A stretch of 43,548 bases of DNA from Chara braunii (lineage: Eukaryota > Streptophyta > Charophyceae > Charales > Characeae). Positions 1 through 11,049 of this stretch are shown here, in pieces; within the stretch, counting starts at the first letter, position 1, and every line of letters begins with the position of its first letter. A program made the translations under genes and the position numbers. The stretch spans positions 5,939,027 to 5,982,574 of the forward strand of contig BFEA01000015.1 in NCBI GenBank assembly GCA_003427395.1. The letters run 5' to 3'. The notes under the pieces were generated by a model. That model searched no databases. It was not told the DNA's origin and saw only the letters and a list, made by a program, of their open reading frames with translations.

Positions 1-67
<67 letters not shown>
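1..67. repeat. (GA)n microsatellite at the window edge
   Basis: Uninterrupted GA dinucleotides fill the first 67 bases and probably continue beyond the window. The following bases to 535 contain only a 128-codon open frame (131-517) with no recognisable domain and overlapping frames on the other strand. I do not call it a gene. Confidence 0.97.
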
Positions 68-69
<2 letters not shown>

Positions 70-535
70 ATTGTCATCATCATAATCATCTTGCTAAACC
101 TTCTTCCCCCGAACACAACACCTACTTTTTATGACTGTATCTAGTCAGGAACACACGTCAAATACATTCATGATGACTGAGTTCTTCCCTCCTCCTCACC
201 CTTCCCTAGCACGTAGCTCATACATACGGATTCTTGAACGTATTGGGGCGACGATCCTGGCTAGATGCAGTCATACTGGCCACCATTACCACCATATGCG
301 CTGGTGTCTGAATGAGCAATGCAGCGATTTCTCTGAGAAAACAATAAAGATGAGAACCCCCCCAGTACACGGCCCTGGCCTTGTGGAGAAATCTTTCATC
401 ACCTACAAACATTTTGGACGCTCTGGGCTACTGGACCACAATGGCTGGCGGCACCAGCCAGAAATGAAAAAAGAAGTGCGCCGCTGGTGGTTCTGCAAGG
501 CTTGGCGCGCAGTGTAAGGCCGTCAGGCCCAGGTG

Positions 536-625
536 TACTGGTGGTTTAAAATTTCCCTCCTTTGGAGGTTTTCCGTCTGTTACTGGTGGTTTAAAATTTC
601 TCTCCTTCGGAGGTTTTCCGTCTGT
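536..625 (+). repeat. Two tandem 45 bp units, each with a small hairpin
   Basis: Units 536-580 and 581-625 differ at only a few positions. Each carries a short inverted repeat followed by a T-run: CCTCC-TTT-GGAGG in the first, and CTCC-TTCG-GGAG-like pairing in the second. The stem survives although loop and stem bases changed. No gene is apparent around it. Confidence 0.85.
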
Positions 626-819
626 TTATATTTACAACGGGCCTGTACTAGCAGGCTCTTTCCTTAGCTATGGTAGAATATATTTTTTTCTAATTCTCCT
701 TTCTATCCTTCTTTTGCTTTGCTCTTCCTGATTGTTAGGGTATTTTGTTTTACGGACCTACTGTATGTTTCCGTTTTTTCAAGTGTTGGTTATGGTAGAT
801 GGTATTTTTGGTACTCTTT

Positions 820-1270
820 GTCTGCATCCCGGGTTGGTTTTGTCTCGTTGTTCGGTCCACGTGGCGGTGGTTTCATGTGGGTTGTTCGGTCCAGGAGGCG
901 GTGGTTTCGTGTGGGACTTGTCATCCGGGTTTTTCTTTTTGGCATCCGAGTTGGCTGGTTCCCGGTGTTTGGCCTATCGAAGGGGGCGGTGCTTTTAGGT
1001 GGGAATCGTCAACTGGGATTGTGTTTATATAATTGTTTTTGCAGGAAAGGGTGTTGATTGCTATCCTGGTTGGTCTTGTCCCATCGTTTGGCCTGTGAAG
1101 TAGGGGGCGGTGCTTGCATGTGGGACTTGTCATCTAGGATCTGTTATGTTTGTTTTTTGGCACCCTTGTCTGCATCCCGGTTGGTTTTGTCCCGTTGTTC
1201 GGTCTATTTTGGCAAGCGTAGCGGTGCTTTCATGTGGGACCAGTCATCCGAGTTTTTCTGTTGTTCGGCC
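820..1270 (+). repeat. Degenerate G/T-rich tandem repeats
   Basis: A degenerate module recurs about four times. Its elements are GTTCGGTC or GTTTGGCC, then GGCGGTG, then TTCATGTGGGAC, then TCATCCGGG with a T-run. Spacing is irregular at roughly 70-180 bp. Several overlapping open frames cross it (719-1057, 732-998, 1058-1633). They look like by-products of GT-rich sequence with few stops, not genes. Confidence 0.55.
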
Positions 1271-1310
1271 TATGAGGGCATGAATGTTTTAGGAATGGGA
1301 ATACTGACGT

Positions 1311-1345
1311 TGTCGCACCAAACACCCTTACAAGGGTATTTGGCG
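1311..1345 (+). repeat. Sequence resembling the start of the long repeat
   Basis: TGTCG is followed by an inverted repeat around ACACCCTTACAAGGGTATTT. The same arrangement opens the long repeat at 3275 and at 20626. This suggests the start of a related, older terminal repeat. Similarity fades within about 40 bp by eye, so the downstream extent is unknown. Confidence 0.45.
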
Positions 1346-1514
1346 TGTTTTCTGCAAGTTACACCAGTGCAGCCTCGCTCGTTCGACGGCGAGCACGTGA
1401 GAGAAAGCTCGGGTCCTTGTCTGGGTGAGCGGCGCGCGTGGGGTATTGATGGCGAGGCGCAACCATGCGCAGCTGGGTGTGCGCGGCGTCGCGAACCAGC
1501 GGGATGTGCGGCAT

Positions 1515-1570
1515 TCATTTTCGGTTTTATTATTTATTTATTTATTTATTTGTTTTTATTATTTTTTTCC
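1515..1570. repeat. T-rich / (TTTA)n low-complexity tract
   Basis: Repeated TTTA and T runs followed by TCGGTAATCGG. The long repeats also have long T tracts about 900 bp after their start, so this could be the equivalent place in a related element. From 1571 to 2340 I see no gene. The open frames there (for example 1943-2242) lack recognisable domains. Confidence 0.6.
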
Positions 1571-2346
1571 TCGGTAATCGGTTCTAAGGCCGACGCCGGG
1601 CACGGAGGCCGAAACGACAGTCAAAGATCTTGAGCACGGTCGTCGAGACTCCGGCATGGCCGAGGCGTTGACAGAATCCTGACTGCGTGGGAACATGGAC
1701 CTAGGAGGTCAACGGGTATGAAGGCCAGTGGATGCTTGGCCCACGGCGGGGGGGGGGAGCGGTAATGGTGGGGTCCGTGGTTGTGGCTTCCCTCTCGTTC
1801 TACTTGGAGAGCGTCGATAGCCTAAAGTGGAAGGGAATAGGAGAACATTCCGAGTGGACCTATGTGGCTGCAGCCTGAGGGCAGCTAGTGACGCCGCGGG
1901 CACACGGCCCGGCACCCGCCGCTTGCTGTCAAAGGCTTAAGTGTGAGCATGCTCGCTCGGGCCCGGCAGACAGGGATTGTACCCAGATGCCGTGGGGCAA
2001 AGTGGCCAAGGGGCACTAAGGGAAGACCGCAATGGTGCAGCGGTAGGTGGCCAGGCTGCTGGACACGGCAGGCTGGATGTCTGCTACTATCATCAGGACC
2101 TGTACCAGGGCTCGTCTTACCTGGGCCGGTCCTCCATCTTGCAGCAGGCCCTACGCCTTCCCACTCGCCGAAGGGTCGGCGCCCTTGTAGGCTGGGTGCT
2201 GTAGGGCCGTCGGCCCTCAGTACTGATCAAGCCAGCCGGTAAAGTCCTACACACTCTTCATCGGACTTCGATTACGTGACTACAGTTCTACTGCCTGTGT
2301 CGGCGGGCGCTGCTGTGATGTTTGGGTCGTTGTGCAAACTCGGCGC

Positions 2347-2380
2347 AGGCGGAAAAAAAAAAAAAAGAGAGAAAAAAGGG
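2347..2380. repeat. A-rich / purine tract
   Basis: A run of 14 A followed by mixed GA purines. It produces Lys-rich spurious open frames (2276-2599, 2332-2520) that I do not regard as genes. Confidence 0.7.
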
Positions 2381-2530
2381 GGGATGAATCAAGACGACGG
2401 GCCTTCCGGATATATGCAGAGGAGGAAACGAGCTATGGCAGGATTGAGTGGAAGTGGGAAAGAGAAGAAAACGACGAACTCGCCCATAACTCGATGGAAA
2501 TGGGCGATGGAAATGGGTGAGGAAAGAGGT

Positions 2531-2940
2531 GATTCGGGGGTATTGACCCCAGACGAGCGTGAATCTGAAATTAGTTTAGTTAGTAAGTCAGTAGCTTAGG
2601 AGATAGTTGAGAAAGGAGATGCGTGGGGATTGAGGGGAGCGACGATGGCAGGGATGGCAAAACAAAGAGTTCACTCGATCCTGCACGGAATCGAGGGAAC
2701 CAAGATGCGAATCTGGGGTTCTAGCCCCGGGCGAGCGCGACGGTCGAGTTAATTTTTGCAGTAAGATAGTAAGTCAGAAGCTAGTAAGGATTTGGACAGT
2801 GCCGAACTTGGAGATATGGATATGGAGGAGAGAGGGAAGAAGCATATGGCAATCAATTGTAAGTAGAATCGAATGAAGGAAGTATCGATTTGGGGTCATT
2901 GGACTATGACAAAGTTGATGGTAAACTCAGATTCTAGTTC
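2531..2940 (+). repeat. Degenerate ~179 bp tandem repeat, about 2.3 units
   Basis: Unit starts are recognisable at about 2531, 2709 and 2888 by GATTCGGGGG, GAATCTGGGG and GATTTGGGG. The first two units share a following GACGAGCG or GGCGAGCG and then AGTAAGTCAG with an AGCT core. The units are strongly diverged, and the third is partial. A segment resembling the second unit also occurs just beyond the large element (about 30386). Confidence 0.5.
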
Positions 2941-3576
2941 CTATGAGTTGGTTTGGCGGGGCTGTTGTCTGGGGCTGCGCACGAAAGGGAAAAGTTAAAA
3001 TGGGAATGTATCTTTCCGTGTTTTAGCGGAAGATTCGTTCTCTTTTTGCACGTTTCGAAGAGAGTGCACATCTGCGCACGAGAGAACAGATAGGGGGTAG
3101 GAGCGAGATCAGAGCAGGAGATTACAACGAGAGGAGCGTTTGGCCAAAAAGGATGGGCTGAACCCTGACGCAAAGTTGCACTGGGTGCATTCGAAGATTG
3201 GCATGGCGGAGAAGAAAAGGATGACGGGTATGGTTGAACGAGATTTTTTGCCTAGCCTGATCGATTGTCAACGGTGTCGGGCCGAATACCCCTTACAAGG
3301 GTATTTGGGCACATTTTCGCAGCGCTCAGGAAGGACGGGCCTGACGATATCTGAGGGCGCGCCCCATTTATATTGATTAGAGAGTGTGTGGGCGTGCAGT
3401 TCGTGGGCACGCGTTAGCCTGACCGAGCCAGGGTCGGGGAAGGCCATGCGACGCCGGTAGAACAAGTGTAGGCGGCCGCAGCCTCGCACATACGAGCGAA
3501 GTTACAAGCGGCGTCGCGTTGACCAGGTAGGAGTGTGACTAAAGAGGAGTGTGGTCCGACTTGCGGGGGACCGGCG

Positions 3577-3583
3577 TATAAAG
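3577..3583 (+). promoter_or_regulatory. TATA box in long repeat copy A
   Basis: TATAAAG preceded by GC-rich sequence, about 300 bp from the repeat start. It is conserved in copy B at 20937-20943 although nearby bases differ. The position fits the U3 promoter of an LTR on the + strand, the same strand as gag. Confidence 0.5.
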
Positions 3584-4158
3584 GCCGTGCCAGGTAAAAG
3601 TTACGTGGGCACTAGGATGCCGCTGCACCAACGATAGTAAAAGTCGCCACGGGTGCTAAGCAAGGGGGGCACTAAGTAGAGCAACAAGCGGGGGTTTCCT
3701 CGACCGAGAGGCGGTAGGCAGGCGTCGTGGCAGGCCATGAGAGGCTCGGCCCGCCGCCCTGCCGTGGTTGAGCCGGCGCGTGTAGTGCGCCAGCGGAGCC
3801 GTGCCTTCAAGATTGCCAAGTATGGCCTTAGGGAGCCAAGGACGCAGGCCGCAGGTGGGAGAAACAGCCTGGGGTACCGTTTGCAGGCCCGGGCTGGCTG
3901 GCCATACTATCCATATGGAGGATTGCGCCTGCTCCACCCAGGCTTGGGCTCAGCCCTATTGGTTACGGTGCCAGACTCTCACCAGGCAGATTCCGGGATC
4001 GAGGCCAGCAGCAAGCGAGGAGGAGCATTATGGAGTGAACCGAGGGGTTGAGGGTCCTGCAGGACTATCCCTTTTGGTTTTGATGAGGGAAGCCAGTCGC
4101 GGGCCCGTGAGGGTAGGACCAGGTACAAACGGTCCCCTCCCCCGTCCCTTTCTTTATG

Positions 4159-4232
4159 TTTTTTTTTTTTTTTTTTTTCTGAGTTGTATTTTTTTTTTTT
4201 TTTTTTTCTATTTCTACCTTTTTTTTTGTTTT
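4159..4232. repeat. Poly(T) tracts upstream of the U6-like segment
   Basis: Long T homopolymers are broken by CTGAGTTGTA and CTATTTCTACC. Copy B (about 21518-21597) has the TGAGTTGTA spacer twice, so the tract varies in length between copies. Lys-rich or Phe-rich open frames across it are artefacts of the homopolymers. Confidence 0.85.
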
Positions 4233-4326
4233 GGGAGGAGGCCCAGTGTCGATGCCGGGACCTGCAGCGAGCCCACCGGCCTAGTTCCGCCACGAACTGC
4301 CGGGGGGGGGCTGTTGTCGAAGTATA

Positions 4327-4411
4327 GTCCTTTGGAACATCCGTCAAAATTGGAACGGTACCGAGGAGATTAGCATGGCCCCTGCGCAAGGAGGACATGT
4401 ATAAAGCCGGG
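4327..4411 (+). ncRNA. U6 snRNA-like segment (copy A)
   Basis: The segment follows the U6 spliceosomal RNA in order: GTCC 5' stem, ACATCCGTCAAAATTGGAAC, then the central AGATTAGCATGGCCCC and TGCGCAAGGA blocks, then TATAAA near the 3' end. The canonical ACAGAGA box reads ACCGAGG here. The 5' stem-loop is broken (TTTGGAAC), while copy B keeps TTCGGGAC. The 3' end runs into unrelated sequence without a T-run terminator. It is therefore probably a pseudogene or captured retro-sequence inside the long repeat, not a functional snRNA gene. The identification rests on my knowledge of plant U6 sequence, not an alignment. Confidence 0.8.
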
Positions 4412-4808
4412 AGCAGCCCGACGTGTTGATGTTGCTGTGGCATGCGGTGGGCTGCCGGCTGCTGTACGATCCCTCGGCCAAATTGGTCACTGGGCACTGC
4501 GTTGTAGAGGCGGGTGGAGCCCAACACGGCGATCGCTGCGAAGGTGCGAGAAAGAGTAAGGTGCTAAAAGGAGAGACTGTACCTGGACAGGCAAGAGCGT
4601 CGGGTGCAGGTGAGGACGACGGGGAGGACTCGTAAACGGGCAGGGCTGACTGGGTTGAGCTAGCAGGAAGGGCAGAGTGACACAGCGGGAGTGACCATGC
4701 TAGAGCAACAGCAGAAAAAAAAGAAGCAGGGAACGAGCTGTACCTGGACGGGAAACAACGCCGGGTGCAGACGAAGGTGAAGGAGGAGATGGCGGAAGGT
4801 AGCTAGGC

Positions 4809-4846
4809 AAAAAAAAAAAAAAGAAAAAAAAAAAAAGGAAAAAACG
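4809..4846. repeat. A-rich tract
   Basis: Two A homopolymers of about 14 and 13 bases, joined by G and followed by GGAAAAAACG. In copy B the equivalent place falls inside the assembly gap, which suggests the tract helped to break the assembly. Confidence 0.8.
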
Positions 4847-7800
4847 AACTCACCTGTCTCTGAATGGTAGTAGAGGAAGGAGTGGACGAGAGAAAGTTAG
4901 CTTAAGAAAGCGCAGCTCCGGGAGGCGGGAAAAAACTGAAAAACAAAGACAACAAGAGGTGAACCTGGACGCAGATTCGAGCGAGGTACGTTCAAAAGAG
5001 AGAGGGGGAAAGGAGAGTTGGAAGGGATATAACTCGCTCATTCCTAAACGAAATAGAGCGAGCCGGACATTGAACCTGGTGGTTTGGGGGCAGGCGACCA
5101 TGAATCCGAGCTCAGAATTGGACGAGAGTTAGGGAATGGTGAGCTAGATAAGAAATAACGTGCGCGGAGGAGGCCGGGAGCTATGGGGGAGAAGAGGGTA
5201 GTCATCAGATCCTTGGCCGTTTGTGGCAATCTAAGATGGTAAGTGGGGGGTTTGAGGCCTTCTGAAGGCATTGGACGAATCAGAATTGTGATCTGAGCAG
5301 CGGTTTGGGCGGGTGGAGCGCCAGGGGCTGTGCGACTGTGTGAAGCAGCTGAAGATGGTGAATGCATCCTCCCATGTTCAGGCGGGAGATCCATTNTCGT
5401 CNTNCGAGCAACGAAGCGGGCNGACCCTTATGCTGTNCGTTCCTACTCNTAGTTGAGAGCCGTTCTGCTCAGTTTCGCGCCGCCAGCGAGGTCTCCTCTG
5501 ACGACCTTGTTGCTCGTTGCGCTATCATAACCGCCTCNGCCGAGGAAGGGCAGTGACTATGTTATAAGCATNGTTACAAACACTGGTCGAAGTAAAAGCN
5601 GTTTTCCTCCATNAGAACCTGCCCCCAACACTCNTCGGCATCNCAATNTTCNTATGGCATANGGAAGAGAGCCTTGAGGGGGACTTGAGGGGGTGAGGGG
5701 AACTCGGCNACGAAGGAAGCACCAAGGGAGAGGAAGAAAGGTCGGAAGCACATATAAGGAAGGATGGGAGCTGACGGGGGAAAAAGAAGGAGAAGTTGGT
5801 GCATCTGTTGTCGTGGGGAGTCTTCGTANAAAGGGCCGGTNCCGATAGCGCCCGCGGGTGGGGAGCAACTGCCCATCGCCCTGCTGACTTCCGGTGGACC
5901 GATGCACCCGNCCACTTTTCTAGCGGATGGTTCACTCCGAATCCGCTCGTCCAGCAGATGGGAGTGACGCGAGGACCAGTGGAAGGGTTGGAAGCTTACT
6001 TGTTGACCTCGGGCAGTCGGATGCCGAGAGGAAGGCAGGGGAATACGTACCTGGACCTCTTCTGCAGGAAGGTCCACTCTCGTCCCTGCCGTTAGTAGGT
6101 GGCAGTTGCGGCCCAATCCTGATATTCCGGCATCTCGGTTGTCCCGGAATGGTCGAAGTTTCACCTTCGACAGACCACGCTGGGTCATGTGCACTAGAGA
6201 AGGGAGGTTGGGCTTCCCGGTGTTGCAGGGGTGCTTTTGCTAATTCGGTTGTTGTGCCCTTTGCTGCCGCAGAGACGGCCAAATGGAGGTCTGGTAAGTA
6301 GGGTGTTCAGAGAGTGGCTGCGCCTCACGGTACCACAGCTGCGGTTCCAGCTACCGCGACCTTCTTGCTTGGCCCCTGCTGTCGGTGCTGATCCACGCTG
6401 CAGCAACTATCACCAGACAGAAGAGGAGGAGGGAAGATCTATCTGGTGGGCTGTGGGGTCATAATTTCTTTGACGTGCTGCTTATAATTGTTGAAGGGGT
6501 GGAAGTTATCGGACTATTGCTGCATGTGCGCCAGGGCCCTAGATTTCTCGTCCAGACACAGAAGCGGGGTGTCTTGGGTGTTGCAGTCCCAAACCCTATA
6601 GACTGGCATACCAGCGAAGGCGGCTGCTACGGGCTGCTCCTGACTTGCTGGATGGTAGTTGGACCATCTGAGGTAAGCACTGTACACAATGCTGACTGTG
6701 TACTGCTGTGCTACTGGGCATCCTGCCTCAAGCGGCATACGGGCTATTCTGGTGCACAACATTGGAAGGGTTTTGGTGAACTCCTGACTGTCACGATGCC
6801 ATCGATGTGACTGCTGAAACGTGGGCTACTACACTACATTTCCGTTGTGTATTGTTGGGTCTCGAATAGGCTACGAAGCTGTATCAAAATTAAACCCGGA
6901 CCTGTCTGCCAGTGACTGCCACATTCAACAACGTCACATANTTGGACAAGCTTGATGAAGAGAGAGAGTGTCTGCGACATGAATGTGGAATGTTTTTCGT
7001 CCTTCAAGTCTGATCCGATTAATTGAGTAGTGTGGGCTNGCTTCTGACAGCCTGTGTGTGTGGACCGTGGTGGGCTGTTTTTCTTTCTCCCCCCTCCCCT
7101 CGTGAGTGGAGTGGCGGTANTTACCTNAGGCAGCATGGTCCGTAATCACATCAGAAATTTNTTTTAATAGGTNTGTTCGCTGCGGTGTATCTGCCTATCT
7201 CTTNNTGGAAGATTCCCTCTCATATTGCATAACTGACAGGCCGGATAGACTGGGCACCTCCAAAAGCTATAACTAGAACTGAAGGAATAGGGGAGAGNGG
7301 AGGAGACTCCCAAAAATTTAGGTGGAAGTGTTGACGACGAGGGTGGGACTCTTGGAAATTCTTGGTGCCAATTGACTTGGGGAGAGACAGTAGTTAGATC
7401 TAATTTTTGTTACAGATTGTACTTTCGACGTTAAGTGCACCCGCTGTGTACCCTCGTCGCCAGGCTCAGGTGGCAGTGCCCCTCATGATTGTTATCTTGA
7501 ATCCCAACCTTGCCTCATTGGGACTGTCACAAGGAGGATCACTATCTTTGACCTGAGCTGGTGGGCCAGCTAAGTGGTGAGTACTAGGTAGCTGGCATGA
7601 GTGCTTGGTGTAGTGCTACTGCAGGCCGCGGGGTCTATTCGGTGGCAATACATCTGTAATCGGGACTGATCAGTGAGTTGCTGCTGTCTAAGTATTGTAG
7701 ATAAGTAATATATATATATTTTTTTCTTTCCTTTTTTTTTCTTTTTTTTCCTGATATCTTGATGTAGGCCGCAGTTCCAGCATTGGCCTGTTACTAAGGA

Positions 7801-9486
7801 CAGTGCGGTGTTAGAGGCCAAGACAGAGGCAGGGGTTTTGAAGGGCACTGCTTAGACTTGAAGGGGTGTTTGTCTTAGCGGCAGCGACTGCCATCACCAA
7901 GGGCCACTGTTTTTTCTAAGAGCGGTACAGCAGGGCAGCGAGCTGTCAGACTGCTGCTGTAAGGCTACTGTACTACTGAGTTGCTGCTCCAGTACTTCGG
8001 TGTGTTCCAACTGTGTACCACTGTGGGTTACCAAGCCCCCGTTGAAGTGCACTGTATACTATGGCCAGTTGGGGGAGTCAGGAAGCCGNTGTAGGTCACT
8101 GAGGTTCGGACTATTGCAAGTACAGCCCCCTCTCTCAATCTACGGGGGCAGTAGCGACCCATTTTCGATATCATCAATAGGGTCGTTCACCGTCCGCCTT
8201 GTCGCCAGGCCCGACAAGTCGTGGTGCCACCCTAGCGGGCGGTACACTATCACGCTGATTATATGNGATCGCTGCGAGGAAACCAGTCTGTTGGAAATCG
8301 ACGGCGACTATTGCATTGAGTAAAGCCAGGGTGTGCTCTGTTCAAACGTAGCATTCTTGTGACTCAGAGCAGNAGTTCGGACGGAGGGGGACCACCGGGA
8401 GGTGGCGGTTCCCAGCAGCAGGCTGTGGGGAGTTTTTGGGTAGCTGCTGTAGCATCTTTGTTGGAAATATTACAGTAGCTACCACTACTGTTGAAAAGAG
8501 CTGCGGAGCCACCTTGTGTTAGGCCTGGTATGCTGCTGTAGTTTCGCTGAAGGGTTTCGCTGTGCGCGTGGTTGTCCACTAGCTCTACACGACTGTGTAC
8601 TGAGGAACGGGGGCAGCCATAGCACCAGGACTGTGGCCTCCAGAGGCTGGGGGCTGTATAAGCGTTAAGAGTGCTATAGTGGATTAGTTACCAGCGTTGT
8701 TGCAGGTTATAGCTGTGTTGTGCACCATTCTGAACGCTGCCGCAGTGCAGGGCGTTGTTCGGCACTGCTGTCGTGCAGAGCACTACTCATTGTTGTGCGC
8801 CATTCCTGTTCGTTCTTACGGCGGGGTCGTTACGGCGACTAAGGAGGTTGGCAAGGGACTGTCATTCTACATTTTGGCCGCAAGTTGGACACCTTCACTG
8901 CGCTACTGGCCACCATTGCGGGGCCCTCAGGCGTATCGAGATGACGAGGCCCTCTCACTGTGAGTTGAGTGCACCTCTCTTGGATCTCGAGAGTCTGACT
9001 TTTCTTTCGCTATCCTTCTNAGTCTAAGTNTGGTCTTTGGTTACGAGAGGAAGGCGGCAGGNGGGATTGCAACCCGTAGGACCGCGCCAAGGCCTCTGTG
9101 GGAGGTTGCCCCACCGATTGCGGGAGCTCTGCCGGGACCNAGGCGGGGTTCTNGAGGCAGAGAACTTCAAGTATAACCTCGTTAACCCGTGTCATCCCTT
9201 CCCCTATTTGTTATCCCCTGGGTACCTGAATATGTATATGAAAGGCTATTACCTTTTGTTTTGCTATGTATGTCAGGACATGCTTTGCCTAAAGGTGAAA
9301 TGAACATGTACATATGAGAGATCAGATAACTCTTGAGCGAATTCAGACAGAATGAACAGGGGGAAGGTGGGAGAAAGATGGTTGCATGTGTTTGACCGGG
9401 TCAACCCAAGGTTGAGCTCCTCTTAGCTGATGTGGGCTCAGTGCTGTGTTTTGTTTATGTTTGCTGGGCTGCTTGTATGGTTTTGA

Positions 9487-10705
9487 GGGCTGGGCCTATC
9501 CTAAGTTGGACGGACCAGCCGCTGTTTTTTTCTGGGGTTTCTGAATAGGAGGATGGGCACCCTAAGTTGGGATGTCTCAGAATCCTGGTGTTTTTTTTCT
9601 ATGGGTTGCTGAAAACAGGACTGGGAACACTGTTAAGTTGTGTGGACTCAGTTCTGCGTGTTTTTTTTTTCTGGGGGGGAGCACCGGCATGAGGCTGAGC
9701 GTACCCTTAAGTTAGGGCGGTTCAGTCATAAGCCACGAACATAATGGTCAATCTCAAGTATACAATTTTGATATATACCATGCGAACCTATACCATCTGG
9801 CAGGCGGGACACCCTAAGTTGGGAAAGCCAGTCAGTAAGTCAGGTAGAACAATAAGAGGAGAAAAGCAATGAAGAATATAATGAAGGTAACCTGGGCAGG
9901 CTGAGCGTACCCTTAAGTTAGGGCGGCTCGGTCCTATGCTCGTAATAAGACAAAGGATCAGCGAGTTAGTATGAACTTGTTTTATTTTTCCTTCTAAATA
10001 CGAGGCAGGGTTGGATGTCTCCCTAAGTTGGGTAGGTCTGATCATCTGTCTAATAAGAGAGAAACACAAAGTTTGTGCATGCATCAATGGTGTGGTTTTC
10101 ATATGATTGTCGTTACGGAGGCTAAGCGTACCCTTAAGTTAGGGCGGCTTAGTCATATGTCGTTGTGCTTTGTTCACGCAGATTCTGTCTTATGTAACTA
10201 TATTGTTTAGGCCAGCCAGGCGTACCCTTAAGTTAGGGCGGCCTGGTGATAGGCTCTTGTCGTTGATGTGATGTTGGTTGGACGTACCCTTAAGTTAGGG
10301 CGGTCTGACCATTCGTCGTTCGTGCTTGTTCTAGGCAGGTTAGGCACACCCCTAAGTTGGGCCGGTCTGACCATTCGTCGTTCGTGCTTGTTCTAGGCAG
10401 GTTAGGCACACCCCTAAGTTGGGGCAGTCTAATCCTATGCCCTATGTAACTTGTGTAAGGCTGGCTAGACATACCCTTTAGTTAGGGCAGTCTAGTCTTA
10501 TGCTTCATGTCGTCAGTATAAGCTGAAGCCAGGCATACCCTTAAGTTAGGGCGATCTGGTCATATGCTTTATGACTAAAGTTTATCTGGAGTTGGGCATA
10601 CCCTTGAGTTAGGGCAGTCCAGTTGTGCGTACCTTGTTTATTTAGGCAGGTTGGACATACCCTTAAGTTAGGGCCTTGTCTGATCCTATGCCATAAGTGA
10701 GGGGG
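9487..10705 (+). repeat. Array of 16 covarying hairpins, loop TAAGTT (copy A)
   Basis: Sixteen units have their loop at 9502, 9563, 9634, 9708, 9815, 9914, 10024, 10135, 10229, 10291, 10353, 10415, 10478, 10542, 10605 and 10664. Spacing is 59-122 bp. The typical core is CCCT-TAAGTT-AGGG, enclosed by an outer stem of 6-8 bp and an asymmetric internal loop (GTA opposite CG). The outer stems differ but still pair: GGCTAAGC/GCTTAGTC at 10120-10154, CCAGGC/GCCTGG at 10216-10246, CTAGAC/GTCTAG at 10465-10495, and CTGAGC/GTTCAG with wobble at the 9708 unit. Two units have diverged loops (TTAGTT, TGAGTT). A conserved trailer like TCATATGC often follows. The spacers are otherwise unrelated except for one 62 bp duplication (10291-10415). 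I know of no named family with this pattern. Confidence 0.85.
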
Positions 10706-11049
10706 TTATTGAAAGGGAACAACTGAGTGATCTAACGAACTACCTGGGTAAATGTATGTGGGATTGTGAGAGATGCATGCTCATGTATGATTGTAGGGTC
10801 TCACTTGGGGTGTCTTTTCGATAGGTTAGTTGCTTTAGATGCTCGCCAAGTGCTGGAGCCATAGGTAGGTTAGATGGATGTCGGGAGGGAAACTTGGGAT
10901 GAGGATAGGACTGGCCCTGCAAGGGGTTAGGCCCAANNCTAGCCCATGGTCTCTTCCAGAGGTTGTGTAAGCCGTCATTGATCNTGATTCATCAAGCAGG
11001 CGTCAGTAGTTAGTCCCAAGTGTAGTTGCTTTGTCTTTCTGTTTTTTCA

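Noticed and set aside
131-517. 128-codon open frame near the left edge
   Set aside because: No domain, an overlapping frame on the other strand, and no flanking gene signals. Expected by chance in a window this size.
719-1057. Hydrophobic, Cys/Trp-rich open frames over 719-1633
   Set aside because: They translate degenerate GT-rich repeats in several frames at once. The apparent membrane character follows from base composition.
3274-3275. Exact 4-5 bp target-site duplication around 3275-30351
   Set aside because: The flanking bases are AACGG before and GCGGG after. The best case is 3 of 4 matching, which chance can give.
5362-6301. Overlapping open frames on both strands with many unknown residues
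   Set aside because: All lie in the N-rich, non-coding core of the long repeat and have exact twins in copy B. No frame shows a protein family pattern.
9487-10705. CRISPR array
   Set aside because: The repeated part is a hairpin with variable arms, spacing is irregular (59-122 bp), no cas genes are present, and the context is eukaryotic.
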